Below, in pieces: positions 1 through 11,394 of a DNA stretch of 64,000 nucleotides (positions are counted from its first letter, which is position 1; the number at the start of each line of letters is the position of its first letter). Made by a program: the position numbers and the translations under genes. The notes under the pieces are model-generated. The model saw only the letters and a program-made list of their open reading frames with translations, searched no databases and was not told the DNA's origin. The DNA is taken from NCBI GenBank assembly GCA_009733575.1, contig ML769622.1, positions 41,378 to 105,377 of the forward strand. Direction: 5' to 3'. The stretch is from Gymnopus androsaceus JB14 (lineage: Eukaryota > Basidiomycota > Agaricomycetes > Agaricales > Omphalotaceae).

Positions 1-1056
1 TTGGGTAAGTCTTGACATTCGCCGCCCTACAAACTATGACTCATATTTTTAGAATGAGTATGCAATTCAAATCAGCAATGAGATTGGGTTTGAGTGGGAG
101 AATTCGGAAGAGCAGGTTAGTGCTGTGCTTTCATGTTTTTTAGATTCTAATGTGATATACAGAAAATCAGCAATGATTTCAGCAATGACAAAGCATACAT
201 CTCCACTCGATGGCTCATTCAGCTTGTTTTAAAGCAAGGTCTTCAGATCCGACACATATTCCGAGTAAAGCGACTTGGCGGTGTGGCCACCCACTATGTG
301 TTTGTTTTGAAGGATGGCTGGGTCGTCTGCGATTGTTGCATGCAACTAAACCTTGGTATTCCCTGCCGACACTACTTCCATATCTTCACAAAGGTTGAGG
401 GTCTTACATTCAGCATTGGCATGATTCGGATTAGGTATGTTCATCAGTAACACTTATCATTTGGAAGTTGACTAACATGTGTACTGTAGATGGTTGCAAA
501 ACCCTGCTCTGGAGGCGAATTCCATCCCACCTGTTACATTCAATGAGGGTGCAGACCGTTCATCTGCCTATGCCTCATATTCTGAGCTACCAATGCTGTC
601 GCAATCTAATCCGTTCCATGCCACAGGAAATACCGGCGCTTCTGCTCCAAAAACTACCACGGTGTCTTTGCAGCTGGCTTTCCATGAAGCGCACGCTGTT
701 TTAAGGCCAATTTTAGCTGGTATTCAGACGCAAGAAGACCTTGGCGAGCTCCTCGATCAGCTACAAGACATTTGGTATGTTCACGGTGAATTACAGATAA
801 TTATATATGATAACAATGGCAATGCAGAGAACAAGGTGACAACGAAAGGCATATGGATACTTTGCATGATCCAGTCGCGTATAACCCCAAGGGATGCCCA
901 CGAACTCAACGGCTCACATCATCGCATGAAGGTCGAGCCCAAGGTGGAGGTAAGGGTAACGGAAGTGAGAGCTCGGGTCGAAAGTGTGGCGCATGTCACC
1001 AGACAGGTCATATACGACCGAACTGTCCATTACTGAACACTCATAGTCCAAATTAG
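1..1056 (+). mobile_element. MULE-type transposase, C-terminal part (truncated by window edge)
   Basis: The frame through 205-430 encodes a SWIM zinc finger: C-x-C, nine residues, then C-R-H (VVCDCCMQLNLGIPCRHYF), typical of MULE/FAR1 transposases just after the catalytic core. A GTATGT..TAG intron (about 435-489) and a second short intron near 775-830 join this to an exon ending in a CCHC zinc knuckle (CGACHQTGHIRPNC, about 1000-1035) and a stop near 1056. SWIM followed by a KGCP-x-R linker and a zinc knuckle is the usual C-terminal order in this superfamily. The catalytic DDE domain and the start lie left of the window, so activity cannot be judged. No terminal inverted repeat was recognised downstream. 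Confidence 0.8.
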
Positions 1057-1564
1057 TAGATAGATAGATAGATACTATAGCATACATAACCAAACTGTCT
1101 ATTACTGAACACTCGTAGTATTAATTTCAATTTTGCACATTTGAATAATCATTGAAGCGACTGTAACCGCGGAAGCAGCAGAGAACAAGCGCGCGAGATT
1201 TACGTGGGCATCCGGGTTAGCTAATCCGGCCTACGGCCGTGGCATACATGGGTTCTCCCATAGTCATCGGGGGTTTCTGCCAAAATCGGGGTTTCTCAAT
1301 AGTTTTTGCCGGTCTTACACTGTCTGCCATCAGTTACATCCGAACCGTGTTGGCATTGTGGCTGATCATCATCGTTGCAAGATTGTTATCCAATTCAATC
1401 CAATCTTTGATATTTGGAGTAGATTACGTTGATAATTGGGCATGTCAAACATTGACAGCCATGAGAGCTTTTTTTTTGTTTCAGAGTGGATATACTGTAT
1501 GAGCGCGCCGCTGTGATTTTATACGAACTAGCACTGTGCTGAGCAGGAGTAGTAGCATATCCTC
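1057..1564. other. Intergenic, with a short TAGA microsatellite
   Basis: A (TAGA)n run lies at about 1056-1075. The rest holds no open frame I trust. It separates the transposase end from the start of the membrane-protein gene and probably includes that gene's promoter. Confidence 0.5.
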
Positions 1565-2754
1565 ATGTCCTGGTGGATCCATCTGTGAGTACTATGTAGT
1601 TCTCTTTTCCATGCTGATCTCAAGCTTCTTGTTCTCTAGGCTAGGCTTTCTCTTAGTTCTTGAATTTGCAAATGCAGTCGTTATAACAATTCCGAACACA
1701 ATCACGCTCAATACTGTAACGACGATAGACTTCACTGGGGAATCGAGCGATCCAGCGCAATGGATTCTGGTCAACGTGTTTCCTAATGGCACCGTACAAA
1801 TTGGCGGTACGTTTTCGGGCTCGGGAACAACGACGATGACTTTTCAACGGCCAGGGTACGTGAAATGAACTATCGTTTGCGTTTGATTCATCTGAAGCGA
1901 TTCAAGACCGCATTTTCTCCAAGCTCTCGCTACGTGCGTTGTTCCCTTTCTTTTGTGGTGCCCACGACTTATCCTCTGACGATTACAGAAATAATGGCGC
2001 ATTATCCTTACCGTTTTACACCGGAAACTATTTCGTCCCTGTGGACCCCTCAAACCCGACAAGCACTTCATCTATGTGAATAACCCGCATCTCCCAATTC
2101 GAATTCGAACTCGATTCGCTGACTGGTAGTATTACAGAACAACAGTTACTCAGACAGTATCACTGTCAAGGTGCGTCTCGCTACTCATGAACTTTTGATT
2201 TCTACTGACATCTTATTCTTTACAGTGCAACTTGCTCGGGATCGTCCTCGTCCCTAACAATCACAAAATCCAACGACACCGGGACCATTGTCGGCGCAGT
2301 TATTGGCGCACTTGGGTTTCTGACAGGCCTGATCTTCTTCTTGCTATGGTTCAGCCAGCGAAGAAAATATAAACGAGGGCTGAATCAATCATCACATTCT
2401 TTAGCACCTCTGGCTTCCGTTCCAGGAACAATGGAGACGATGTCGAGCTCGAATTTCTATGGCCACAGACCGTCACTCCCTCCTGAACTTAGTCCAGATC
2501 GGACTACCTCGGATTATAATCTCGACACTCGAACAACTTCAGAGCAGAGCAGAGCACCCGCAATGATACCCAGCCGGTCACTCACAAAAAGGGTGGTCAA
2601 CGCCGCTTCCGATGTTGGTTCAGACTCCTCTGGGACCCTATCGTCACCAGCACCGACGCATTTGACAAGGGAGGTTTCTCAGTTAAGGAGGGAAGTAAAT
2701 GAGCTTAGGCAAGGGATAGTACCGTCTTATGATATGGCCCCTCCGAGTTACTAA
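1565..2754 (+). CDS. Secreted Kre9/Knh1-like ectodomain protein with a single membrane span
   Basis: Six exons join in frame: 1565-1584, 1640-1855, 1907-1933, 1989-2075, 2138-2170, 2226-2754 (912 nt, 303 aa). The start at 1565 gives a clean signal peptide (MSWWIHLLGFLLVLEFANA); a downstream ATG at 1611 lies inside intron 1. The ectodomain has the beta-rich Kre9/Knh1 pattern (ITIPNTITLNTV.., DPAQW, PFYTGNYFVPVDPSNP) found in fungal Ser/Thr-rich wall-associated proteins. A Ser/Thr linker leads to one transmembrane helix (GTIVGAVIGALGFLTGLIFF) followed by a basic stop-transfer (QRRKYKR) and a disordered Ser/Pro-rich tail with a short terminal helix (REVSQLRREVNELRQ). The likely location is the plasma membrane with the ectodomain in the wall. 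The exact role is unknown. The gene looks intact. Confidence 0.8.
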
Positions 2755-3082
2755 GAATGTAATTATATACATATTCTCTTAATACACACTACTTGTGGAA
2801 ATCGATTAGCACGGCCGTGTCTGAGTCACAATTGCGATGTTCAGCTGAGTACTTACAACAGTACTCTAATATTGAGCTTAGAAAATAGGCGCTCCGAGTC
2901 GAATCCTAAAAGCGCGCGCACGTCTTTCTGTTGTACCTTTTCCGACTCCGACTTGGCGTATAGAATTGATTTACTCGGGGTTCAACAGATCGTCCAGTGG
3001 CAGTTCTGGGGACCACCTGGCTGGTTACTTTCTTCCTTCCTTCCAACGATTTCATTCATTCCATCCTCCCTGGCGCGATACC

Positions 3083-4255
3083 ATGAGCTCAACTTCTATG
3101 CTTAAAGAGATGCGTCCAGGACCGGTACCCATAGGAAACGATATCTATCTCATCCAAGGCGCAGTGCCCGAAAAGTCGCCAAACAGCGACCCAAAGTGAG
3201 TCCTGCAGTTTCAATTTCGGCTTTCAACGAGGCTAATTATCTTACTCTAGTATCATCCTGATATTCGGATGGAGTAAGTAGGTTCATGGTTCCTTGGTGA
3301 AGTGAGCATACACTAATCCTTTAGGCAGTGGGTGCCAAGCTTCCGCACCTTTTCAAGTACACAAAGGTATATGAGGAGATGTATCCACACGCGACTCAGA
3401 TTGTCGTGAAAAGTAATCCAGAGTTCTTTTGGTCATTTAATCGAACTAGAGTAAGGCATCGCCAAAGCTAATCTATGCAGTGATTTTTGCTCAAATGGTC
3501 TGGATAGAGGAGGAATCTTATTCCTGTCGCGGAAATTCTCGAAGCTGGTGGATACATCCAAGGCAAAAGCAAAGGGCCACAAGTCCCAGAAAAGCCTCCT
3601 CGGATTCTGGTGCATAGCTTCTCCAACGGTGAGTGTTGAGTCGCGAATGAATCTAGTCATAACTGAACTTGTCCATTGTTATATTCCCGTAGGCGGAGCT
3701 ACACAGTTGTACACTCTAGGGACTCTCCTTCGCGCACGATCTGCCAATGCTTCCAAGCCTACGAGCACACCTCAATCCACTGGCAGTGACATCGTATCCG
3801 CACTAGTCATCGATTCCTGTCCCGGAGACGCATCATTTTCCTTGATGCTCCGCGCATTCACTGAATTCATCCCCAACCCTCTCCAACGCTTCTCCATGAC
3901 GATCGTCGTCACCCTTTTATACATCATCAGCCTTGTCAAAACACGCATATTTCGTTTCAAGCATCTCTTTGAACGGTTTAAGGACGGGCTGCTGAGTACT
4001 GGAAAGGATGGAGGTGCGATTCTTCCATGGTTGAACAAAGAAACACCGAGGATGTATGTATATTCCGAGAAGGACGAGATGATTTCTCCGCAACAGATTA
4101 AAAAGCATATCGAGGAAGCGAGACGGAGGGGTTTGAATGTGCGGATTGAGGTGTATGAGGATACATCGCATGTTGCTCATGCCCGAAGTTATCCGGAGAG
4201 GTACTGGGGAGCTGTGAAGGATTTGTGGGATAGTGCGGTAGCGCTGAAGCAGTGA
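3083..4255 (+). CDS. DUF829/TMEM53-family alpha/beta-hydrolase-like protein
   Basis: Five exons join in frame: 3083-3195, 3251-3273, 3329-3450, 3508-3628, 3693-4255 (942 nt, 313 aa). Family landmarks in order: an early strand and loop (IILIFGWMGAKLPHLFKY), a nucleophile-elbow-like HSFSNGGATQLYTL, then ALVIDSCPGDASF. A C-terminal half follows with YSEKDEMISPQQIKKH and DTSHVAHARSYPERYW, which supply candidate acid and histidine residues. Members are TMEM53-like proteins of the nuclear envelope or membranes with a hydrolase fold; substrate is not known. A hydrophobic stretch (RFSMTIVVTLLYIISLV) could be a membrane anchor. The gene looks intact and is transcribed in the same direction as the membrane-protein gene upstream. 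Confidence 0.85.
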
Positions 4256-5157
4256 CGATGTAATATCACGTTAGACGGTCAACATTGTTGTTGTAAGATC
4301 CTGAAGGCGTATCATTCAATAGACAAGTAATTAACGCAAACACCCCCAGCTCGATTCAAGGCTCATCAACCGCCCATCGAGCAATATATATTCTGAGAAG
4401 AGGGACTAGGAAGGATACAAACACCGAGCAACAGAAAATTAGGATACAATCGTCAATGGTATGAAAGAAATACAATATTGTACACAAAGGAACAGAAAAT
4501 ACAAGGAAATACAGTCTCGTAATGCAACATAGGAGAATCGCAAAGAGCTAGACAAAGTTGGAGAAAATATCGAATAAACGCCCACGTTCGGATTCACCGA
4601 ACGAAAACCGCGTCGTTCGGCTGAGACAAGAGATGTACCACCCTCAACGTCCGATTCTTTGTTCTTCGCCATCGCTGCCGCCACCGCAGCTGCCGATACT
4701 GCAGCATCCTGACGCCGTCGTCGACGAGTCGTAGATGACTTGGCGCCTGACTTGCGCGAAGAAGAATCGTGATTGCGACTTCCGAGCGTAGGTGTAAGTA
4801 TGATTTTGACTCTGGCCTTGAAGCGTGCGCATGCTCGTATGCAGGCGGTGGAGTCGGGAGACGTTGCTCGGATGTGGAGGAGGAAGTCGAGCTTTTAGGA
4901 GGAATGAGACGAGGAAGAATACGATAGCGATGACGGCGAATTGATATTGGCAAATTTCTGTTCCTGCGCCAGACGAAGGTCGTGATATGTAGATTCGATG
5001 TGCTATGAAAAGATATATAAGCGACATACTTGATGTAACGCAAACAAAACAACTCACCAGGCGTTGCTGTTCAGATCTTTTCGTAATCTCTGAATCTGAG
5101 ATGGGATTGACGGCCGTTGGGTAGGCTTTGGGCGATTGAAAGTTTTGATTCTGAACC
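4256..5157 (-). pseudogene. Broken 3' remnant downstream of the Q/A-rich gene
   Basis: Minus-strand frames show coding-like segments that do not connect: a proline-rich stretch (LPTPPPAYEHAHASRPESK) in one frame, and an Arg/Ala-rich stretch (TTRRRR..AAVSAAAVAA) followed by AKNKESDVEGG in another. They probably belong to the 3' part of an ancestral, longer Q/A-rich gene now split by frameshifts or uncharted introns. No conserved domain is recognised. The interval 4256-4438 holds only the short space after the hydrolase gene. Confidence 0.35.
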
Positions 5158-6184
5158 CTAGATAGTGATAGGAGGAGCAGGAAAATCTGCTGTCTGCTGT
5201 GCAGTGTTCCAGAAGAGGACTGCGCGTCTAGAGGCTGTATACGAAAAAGGTTCGGAATCCGATGGTTGCTGAGGCTGCTGCCAAGATGGCAAAGGCTGAG
5301 TCTGCGCCTGCGCCTGGTACTGACTCGGAGCAGCGTATGGCAAAGCAGCGATGATATCAGCGGCAGCAGCATGAACCTGGGAAGTGGCGGCGTGGGCTTG
5401 AGAGGCAGCACTGAATAGACGATGTGCGGCTTGATAACATGCAGGACCAACTTGTACTGCTAAATTTATCATCTCGAAAACACCATGTATTGAAGCCATA
5501 TCCGGCGCGAAAGCAGCACCTTGATATGGTTGGGCAGTCCTAAGCCCAAGTCCGACGCGTCCTGGGTTCCACCATGGACTCGTCTGGGATCCTAGTGCCG
5601 AGGGGCCATTAAAAACATTCTCTTGAGCCGGAAAGAGGTTTTCTGACTGGTATTGAGGTTGGAACTGGGAATGGAATCGATGCTGCTCCTGCATGACGTT
5701 CGAATAGCAGTTATTACTGTACGTCGTCGGGAATGATGATGCGAATGGCGGAGCGAATTGCTGCTGCTGCTGCTGCCTCTGTCGGCGCAGCTGCTCTTCT
5801 TCCTCCTCCCTCTTCCGCTGCTGGGATGCCTCGAAATCCTTCAAACGGGTCTCGAACAAAGTTAGAGGGTCTGACTGTGTTTGCATCTGGGAGCGTCCGA
5901 ATGTAGAAGCTTGGATCGGCTGGTCCTCCGAGGGAGGAGCGTTTAGTGTAGTAGGGACATCTACTTCGACATGCTGCAAGTGAATAGGGGCAGGCTGGGA
6001 GCGGGAGGATGTGGAAGCGAAGGCGGCGGAAGAAGAAGCCTGGTTCTGCGACCAAGGGTTCACATTGGCAAAAGCTGCGAAACCTCCTCCGGACGAAGAG
6101 GAACTAATTTGACCAACAGTTAAGTTTCACAAGAGCAAATATAGGGAAGCTAACGCACCCATTGTCTTGTGCAAAGAAAGACAT
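5158..6184 (-). CDS. Q/A/S-rich low-complexity protein, module copy 1
   Basis: Exon 1 (6159-6184) and exon 2 (5158-6103) join across a 55-bp intron to give 323 aa starting MSFFAQDNGSSSSGGGF. Order: a Ser/Ala-rich N-terminus (NPWSQNQASSSAAFASTSS), a charged coiled-coil block (KREEEEEQLRRQRQQQQQQ), a Phe/Tyr/Gln-rich middle and an Ala-rich helix region (SAASQAHAATSQVHAAAADI). I do not recognise the family. It is divergent from the DUF7918-like gene, and the same divergent pair recurs at 17.2-20.6 kb. The reading frame near the 3' end (about 5215-5245) differs from the paralogue by single-base indels, so the last 30 residues may not be ancestral. Confidence 0.5.
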
Positions 6185-6765
6185 AGCGATATTCTTCCAA
6201 AAGTATTATTAGTCGACTTGGCTTCGTTCGAGAGAAACGTTCACGGCTTGTCGTCACGAAAGCGGGGGAAGAATTAGAAGGAAGTGAACCATTATGCGAC
6301 CTCAATATAAGGCGACTGATTCGCTTTGACATGGCTGAAATCCCATAGTTCTTAGCCAAGCTGCTTTGACCACAGATGGACCTCTGACGCAGATTATTAT
6401 TGTTCTAGAGAGTAAATAGGTGAGTAGGGTACTTGGATGAAGTTAGTTAGTAGAGTGTACCACATCTGAACCGTTTTAAGCACATTTTGCGAATTATCCC
6501 TTCGTTCAAGCAGGAAATCGGAGTTAGTTTGGCGAGATTGATAAGAATCACGTCTCTGCTTTCGGACTTTTTTGACCGACAGCCAACTGGATCCACGTGC
6601 AGCTTTCGGGCATCAGCTCCACAAGCAGAGACATCGACAACGGAAGGAGATAATTGACCGAGAAGAACTGGGAGAGCGCTTCAGAGAAAAAATAAATTGC
6701 GACTAAACGCCCGTTCCAAATCAGGAATGAGCGCTACCCGTGACCAGTTCGCTCTCAGTCTCAGG
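6185..6765. promoter_or_regulatory. Divergent intergenic region between the Q/A-rich and DUF7918-like genes
   Basis: About 6190-6605 is nearly identical to 18500-18925 of module copy 2, so this is the shared bidirectional promoter region. After about 6605 the two copies diverge and the Ngaro element begins at about 6766. No clear core promoter motif stands out. Confidence 0.45.
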
Positions 6766-6882
6766 ATAAGCTAGGGGCACTCTTATGAGAGCTATGTAGT
6801 AGGTATGTGTGAGACGGTACTAGTAAGTACCAGTATCCGTCTATCTGAGACTGAAGGGGTTTGGCTGGGGCTTGGCCCGCGC
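6766..6882 (-). repeat. Ngaro split direct repeat A, outer copy
   Basis: 117 bp, beginning ATAAGCTAGGGGCACTC and ending GGCCCGCGC. Matches 7163-7279 in the same orientation. Confidence 0.9.
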
Positions 6883-7023
6883 GGGTGGGCAAAATTATTT
6901 TTTGAAAAATAGCAAGCGCGCGGTCAAAGCCGGAACGTCGGAAGATGCTGGTAATAGAAATTTTTTGAATTCAAAAAAAATTAGTCCCAAAGATTAAGAA
7001 GGAGCCGGGAATGGTTGGGTGGG

Positions 7024-7162
7024 AGGCTCAAAATAGTGATATAGGAGCGACGTCTATGAGAGTCGACTCCAAAAGGTTGAAAGCGCTTAACGGCGCGCTG
7101 CCGACTCTCAAGCTGTGCTTAGCTTATCCTCTGATAAGCGCGCTCTACTAGCTTATCGCGGA
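7024..7162 (-). repeat. Ngaro split direct repeat B, inner copy
   Basis: 139 bp, beginning AGGCTCAAAATAGTG and ending TAGCTTATCGCGGA. Matches 12708-12846 and abuts repeat A at 7163, forming the B1A2-type junction thought to template the circular intermediate. Confidence 0.9.
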
Positions 7163-7279
7163 ATAAGCTAGGGGCACTCTTATGAGAGCTATGTAGTAGG
7201 TATGTGTGAGACGGTACTAGTAAGTACCAGTATCCGTCTATCTGAGACTGAAGGGGTTTGGCTGGGGCTTGGCCCGCGC
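7163..7279 (-). repeat. Ngaro split direct repeat A, inner copy
   Basis: Second copy of the 117-bp repeat at 6766-6882, directly adjoining repeat B. Confidence 0.9.
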
Positions 7280-7448
7280 TCCCGCCCGTGGACTCCGAGT
7301 GCTCGTAGCCCCAACCAGAGCAGAGCTCCAACCCGAGAGCACAAGGAGGAGACCAGACGTAGGGAAAACGGGCCAAACGCCAAACAGAGGTATGCTCTGG
7401 GAATTTTTAGAAAGCATGCTTAAGGTGGTGAGGAGCTAAAGGATTAGA

Positions 7449-8951
7449 TTATTCGAGATCAATATTAATACCATTGGTACATGCGGTAATAACCGAGTCT
7501 GGTATCTTATGTATTTTCTGGAAATCGTCGATAGAGGCTTTCAACCTCGAAACCTGAGAAGAGTCATATGCTTTAAGTATGTGAACAGGTAGAATATCTT
7601 CAAACCGTCTCCAATATATGAGGAAAGCCAGCGAGGTCCAACCGCCAACTGCAGCAACAACTTCAGGAGATACGCCTGCTAGCAGGAGCTCAACAGCTCC
7701 ACCGATGCGGAAACTATGGCCCTGAACCAACGGAAATCCCTTATCGGACCAGATTTTGTCGCAGAAGGTGAGAAAGGCAGACTTGACCATATGGCGTGGT
7801 TGGCCATGGTCATCGACATATGCAAACAAGGAGAAATTGTCCGGGATTCTGGAGTTTGCCCTGACGTGCATCTGCATGGCGTTGAAAGGGCAAAATAATT
7901 TAAGTGCTGCTGTCTGGGCTGTGGCAGTGACTGTGGCTCCAACTTGTTTCGTCGTTTTAGTCCAAGGGATGTGGAAGGAGACCGCCTTGGGTGAGTTGTC
8001 AGGATGGAAGGAGAATAGGATATGGGTAGAACGGGATGCGTGGTAGGTGGGATTGAAGGCTGCAATGGATTTTACAGTGAGTTCCCCGAGTCTGCGGCAG
8101 CCCCAGAAGGCGTTACATGCAACAGCCCATATGGAGCAGTGAAACGGGATGGAAAATTTTAGCGCGAGGAAAAGCGCGAGCATATGGTTGATAGAGATGG
8201 GATTGCGGATTGGTCGTTTATTATGTGCCCCGGAAATGCGAGCACCTGCTCTAGCGAAGCGGATAAGCCTTGAGTCAGCTGGCCAGGGGGCACTTTTGAG
8301 TTCGTGCCAAGCTCGAAGAGCTGACAACCAATTCTTGGCACAAGATCCGCTGACCTTCCCCATATGATAGCCTAGAAAACCGACAATGAGGTGCTCGCTG
8401 GCGGGCATGCGCTGGTCCTCCAAGATGTCCAGCATATCACAAAATTGATTAAACCTAAGGAGCCCAGCACCGTAGGCCTCCTTGGTTGAATCAGCAAGTC
8501 CTGCTATAGTGAGCTTTTCGCCCCACTCTATGACCTCGGGAGGAAGATTGAGCGAGCGCTCAGAATGTTTAGCGTTGGTGTAGGGACTGCTCCATGCATG
8601 GATGCGGTCTTTAGCGCAGACATTTGGACGTAGTTCATTGTGTGTAATAGAGCAGCCTAATTTGGGGCGTCTGATAGCGGGCTCGGATGGGATGTGATTG
8701 GGGTTGCGGGAATTTTGGTGAATTGTGGTGGGTAGAGGAGTTGTGGTTGGCGCAACCGCGGGTGCATGGCAGATGAACGAGTGGCGAAATGGATTATGAG
8801 GAAGGTGATTTGTTGGATTTGGAGTGTTATTTGTTGGATGGAGCGGTTTTCCCAGTTGCAGCTTCGATGAGGATCCAAAGCAGCTGTGAAGAGATACGTT
8901 GGAGACGTAAAAGTCTCCAGAGCTAGTCGTTCCGTGGCTTTGCGGAGGCAT
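7449..8951 (-). CDS. Ngaro tyrosine recombinase (integrase)
   Basis: Uninterrupted frame of 500 aa. The C-terminal half has the tyrosine recombinase signature: the first arginine in FWGCRRLGELTV, then H-x-x-R in QGHSFRIGGAVELL, then WTSLAFLIYWRRF carrying the catalytic tyrosine. Before it is a SAM-like core-binding domain (about residues 140-220; KEAYGAGLLRFNQFCD). This enzyme would join a circular cDNA to the genome by site-specific-type recombination, which explains the missing target duplication. It is the last ORF of the element, in the same direction as gag and RT. The N-terminal 100 residues are low-complexity Pro/Thr/Asn-rich. The frame looks intact. Confidence 0.9.
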   Translation of the reverse strand: MPPQSHGTTSSGDFYVSNVSLHSCFGSSSKLQLGKPLHPTNNTPNPTNHLPHNPFRHSFICHAPAVAPTTTPLPTTIHQNSRNPNHIPSEPAIRRPKLGCSITHNELRPNVCAKDRIHAWSSPYTNAKHSERSLNLPPEVIEWGEKLTIAGLADSTKEAYGAGLLRFNQFCDMLDILEDQRMPASEHLIVGFLGYHMGKVSGSCAKNWLSALRAWHELKSAPWPADSRLIRFARAGARISGAHNKRPIRNPISINHMLALFLALKFSIPFHCSIWAVACNAFWGCRRLGELTVKSIAAFNPTYHASRSTHILFSFHPDNSPKAVSFHIPWTKTTKQVGATVTATAQTAALKLFCPFNAMQMHVRANSRIPDNFSLFAYVDDHGQPRHMVKSAFLTFCDKIWSDKGFPLVQGHSFRIGGAVELLLAGVSPEVVAAVGGWTSLAFLIYWRRFEDILPVHILKAYDSSQVSRLKASIDDFQKIHKIPDSVITACTNGINIDLE

Positions 8952-9043
8952 GGTGGCAGCGGAGATGATAGTCTATGTTCAAGAGAGTTTGATTATGTAA
9001 GTAATTGCTGTAAATAATTCAGTCGGTACAATATCCGATCTAA

Positions 9044-11394
9044 CTAGACACGTATGATAGCCTCGACGAGCTCGTTGGGCAGCGAAATAGAGTATGGTAA
9101 CCGTGCCTCATCCGGGCCCATTATGCCCCGCGACAGAGAGTCCGCGGGGTTGTCAGCAGAAATGATATATACAAGCTTGGGTTCAATTAATAAGGAAGTG
9201 AGAGTCGCATATGTGCGACGGACAGACAGGTTGATCCAACGGTTGGGACTACGCTGCTTTAGCATAGCCCCTATCGTACCCTGGTTATCTGAGTGAATCA
9301 ATAAGTAAGCATTTTGGAAGCCCATTGCTTCCAGAAAATAGACAACGAGCTCGATAGCCACTGTCTCAAGCCAGCAAATATCGCGTCCCTTGATCTTCCA
9401 AGCATCCGTTAGTCGGAAAGCTGCCCAGTATCCCTGAATCCAAAATCTGATTCCCCAATCAGTGGATGCATCTGCATAGATTCTGAGGTTGATTAGTGGG
9501 CCTCGGGGCCATAGTTGGCGATAGATGAGAGGGTCCGAAAGTTGATATGACCACCAGAGCAATTCCCTTACGAGGGCGGTGGTCAGAAACTTTCCCGTTT
9601 TGAGTTCACATCCTCGGTAGGATGCCATGAAGTTGGAAATTGCTGGGAGGTGCGAACGTCCTTCGGTGTAGACAAACGTGATATAGCAGAGGGTGCCGTG
9701 GATTTTCTCAACCCAGTTGAGCGGAGTTCTGAGTTGTTTGGGGTCAGGGGGAGGTTCGCAGGTGCTGATGAGAAGTGGATGGGGAGTAGGTGGGCCATTG
9801 GTGACAGCGGTAGCTAGGAGTGCGGATGCTGATTTCGGGCCAAACTTTAGGAGGAAAACTTTAATACGATGGAGGTATTTGAGGCACTTTTCGTCTGGGA
9901 GGCTGACCCGTTTTAGTGGCATGTCCCAAAGTAAGCCTATGAAGATGAAAATGTCGATGAAGAAAGGGTCGCCTTTCTTCTGGGGAGGGTGAAAGGGAGT
10001 ACCAAGAGGGTGGATGGATTCAAGAACGGCTTCTCGGTCATAAGCGTACTTGAAGTTTGCTGGGTCTGCCTCAGGGTTGAGTGGTACGCGAAAGACTGCC
10101 AGATCATCCTCGATTTTGGCTACAGGGAAAACACCTTTGGCGAATAAGATGTCTCGGATAGCAGCGGAGATCATTCCTGAGCAACTGCTGGCCCCTGCCC
10201 ATCCGAAACAATCGCACATGTCGATCCAGAAGTCGCCCTTTTCGTCGCAAACAACAAGAAATTGTTTGTGGTTGGGGTTAACGGGGACGGTTCGATGGAA
10301 TTTTATTATATCCATGGTGCAAGCCTGAGTGCCGGGCGGGGCATAAATAATCTTTTTAAGATAAAAGAGAGGGAATCAGTATTATGGCTTCCAGTTGGAG
10401 CAGCTATAGCATATAAACTATGACCAGTTGGCCCAGTAAACCTAAACCAAGACCAGTTGGTCCGGCAGGTGCAATACCACCACTGGTGATAAGGATAGAG
10501 CTGCGGCCAGTTGGCCGAGCGAGACAATACCACTATTGTGGTAAGGATATGGCTGCAGCCAGTTGGCTGAGCAAAAGGTAGGATAGCGCTGCAGCCAGTT
10601 GGTCGAGCAGGAAACAAATAGAATATAGAAACAGAAAATATGGCAAAACTCACGAATTCTGCAATGTCGCTGGCTGAGTCGAACGTGGTAGGAAACAATT
10701 CCTTTTGAACATAAGAGTTCACGGATGGGGTCTTTCTGCCCAAATGGTCTTTCCCTCCTTTAGACAAGTTGTGGCAGACCCTCAACTTTGGCGGCTGGTC
10801 AGGTCCTTGTGACGATTCTGCCACAATAAGTGGTGAAGCCATGAAGGGTCCACGGAGTACCCGCTCAACCTGTGATTTGGAGAATGGGCCTGCCATCCGA
10901 CCTGCTGTTGATTCTTCTTCGATGTACGCTTGTACGGTTGCAGGGTGTTTGGATACTGAGGAGTGATTGGGGATGATTATGGTTTCGGTGAGGATGGGAA
11001 CATCACCGAGGGGAAAACCGTTTCTCAGATAGTCTAGCAGGATGGAATAGCGGTCGGAGAGACCATGAATTGCAAGTTCGATGAAGAAAGCATTGATATC
11101 GTATGGTGTGATGATTCTATTAAACAACTCGTTTTCGAATGGCGTTGAATTAGTAAGGGGATATCGGGCAAATATAGTAGAGGAGAAATCATGGAAAGGA
11201 AGGTCACCAGGTCTAAAGAAAGAATTAAGCTGCCGATGGGCAGGAAGGGTCGCGAGCGTAGTGGGAGCCCCCGCATAATGAGCAGATATGGGTGGAGGAA
11301 TGGCAGCCCTTCTGGCATTTCCCCCAGCAGTTGAACGCGATGCAGATGGTAGAGTTGTTGGGTGAGAAAAGTTGCCCATTGACCAATTTCGCAA
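9044..11394 (-). CDS. Ngaro reverse transcriptase - RNase H, split by an intron
   Basis: Exon 1 runs from about 11394 to 10654 and exon 2 from 10351 to 9044, joined across 10653-10352 (GTGAGT..AAAAAG). The join is phase 0 and restores the RT core: ASDIAEF then IIYAPPGTQACTMDIIKFHR. RT motifs include the fingers (LRVCHNLSKGGKDHLG), WIDMCDCFGWAGASS and a modified catalytic box IEDDLAVFR. RNase H follows: DASTDWGIRF, LETVAIELVVY, LLIHSDNQGTIGAM, and an ISADNPADSLSRG ending typical of DIRS-order elements. Exon 1 overlaps the gag 3' end by about 170 bp in another frame, so expression may need reinitiation or frameshifting. No stop is seen in the spliced product. Confidence 0.85.
10352..10653 (-). 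repeat. 302-bp intron in Ngaro RT with a degenerate CCAGTTGG minisatellite
   Basis: The intron has GTGAGT and AAAAAG borders. On the plus strand it holds about six units each starting CCAGTTGG (10387, 10421, 10451, 10505, 10558, 10595) at uneven spacing of 29-54 bp, several with GCTGCAG or GGATA submotifs. It is far longer than neighbouring host introns (50-60 bp). Confidence 0.75.

Noticed and set aside
9693..10328. Plus-strand frames opposite Ngaro RT
   Set aside because: Antisense shadows of a clear RT-RNase H frame with conserved motifs.
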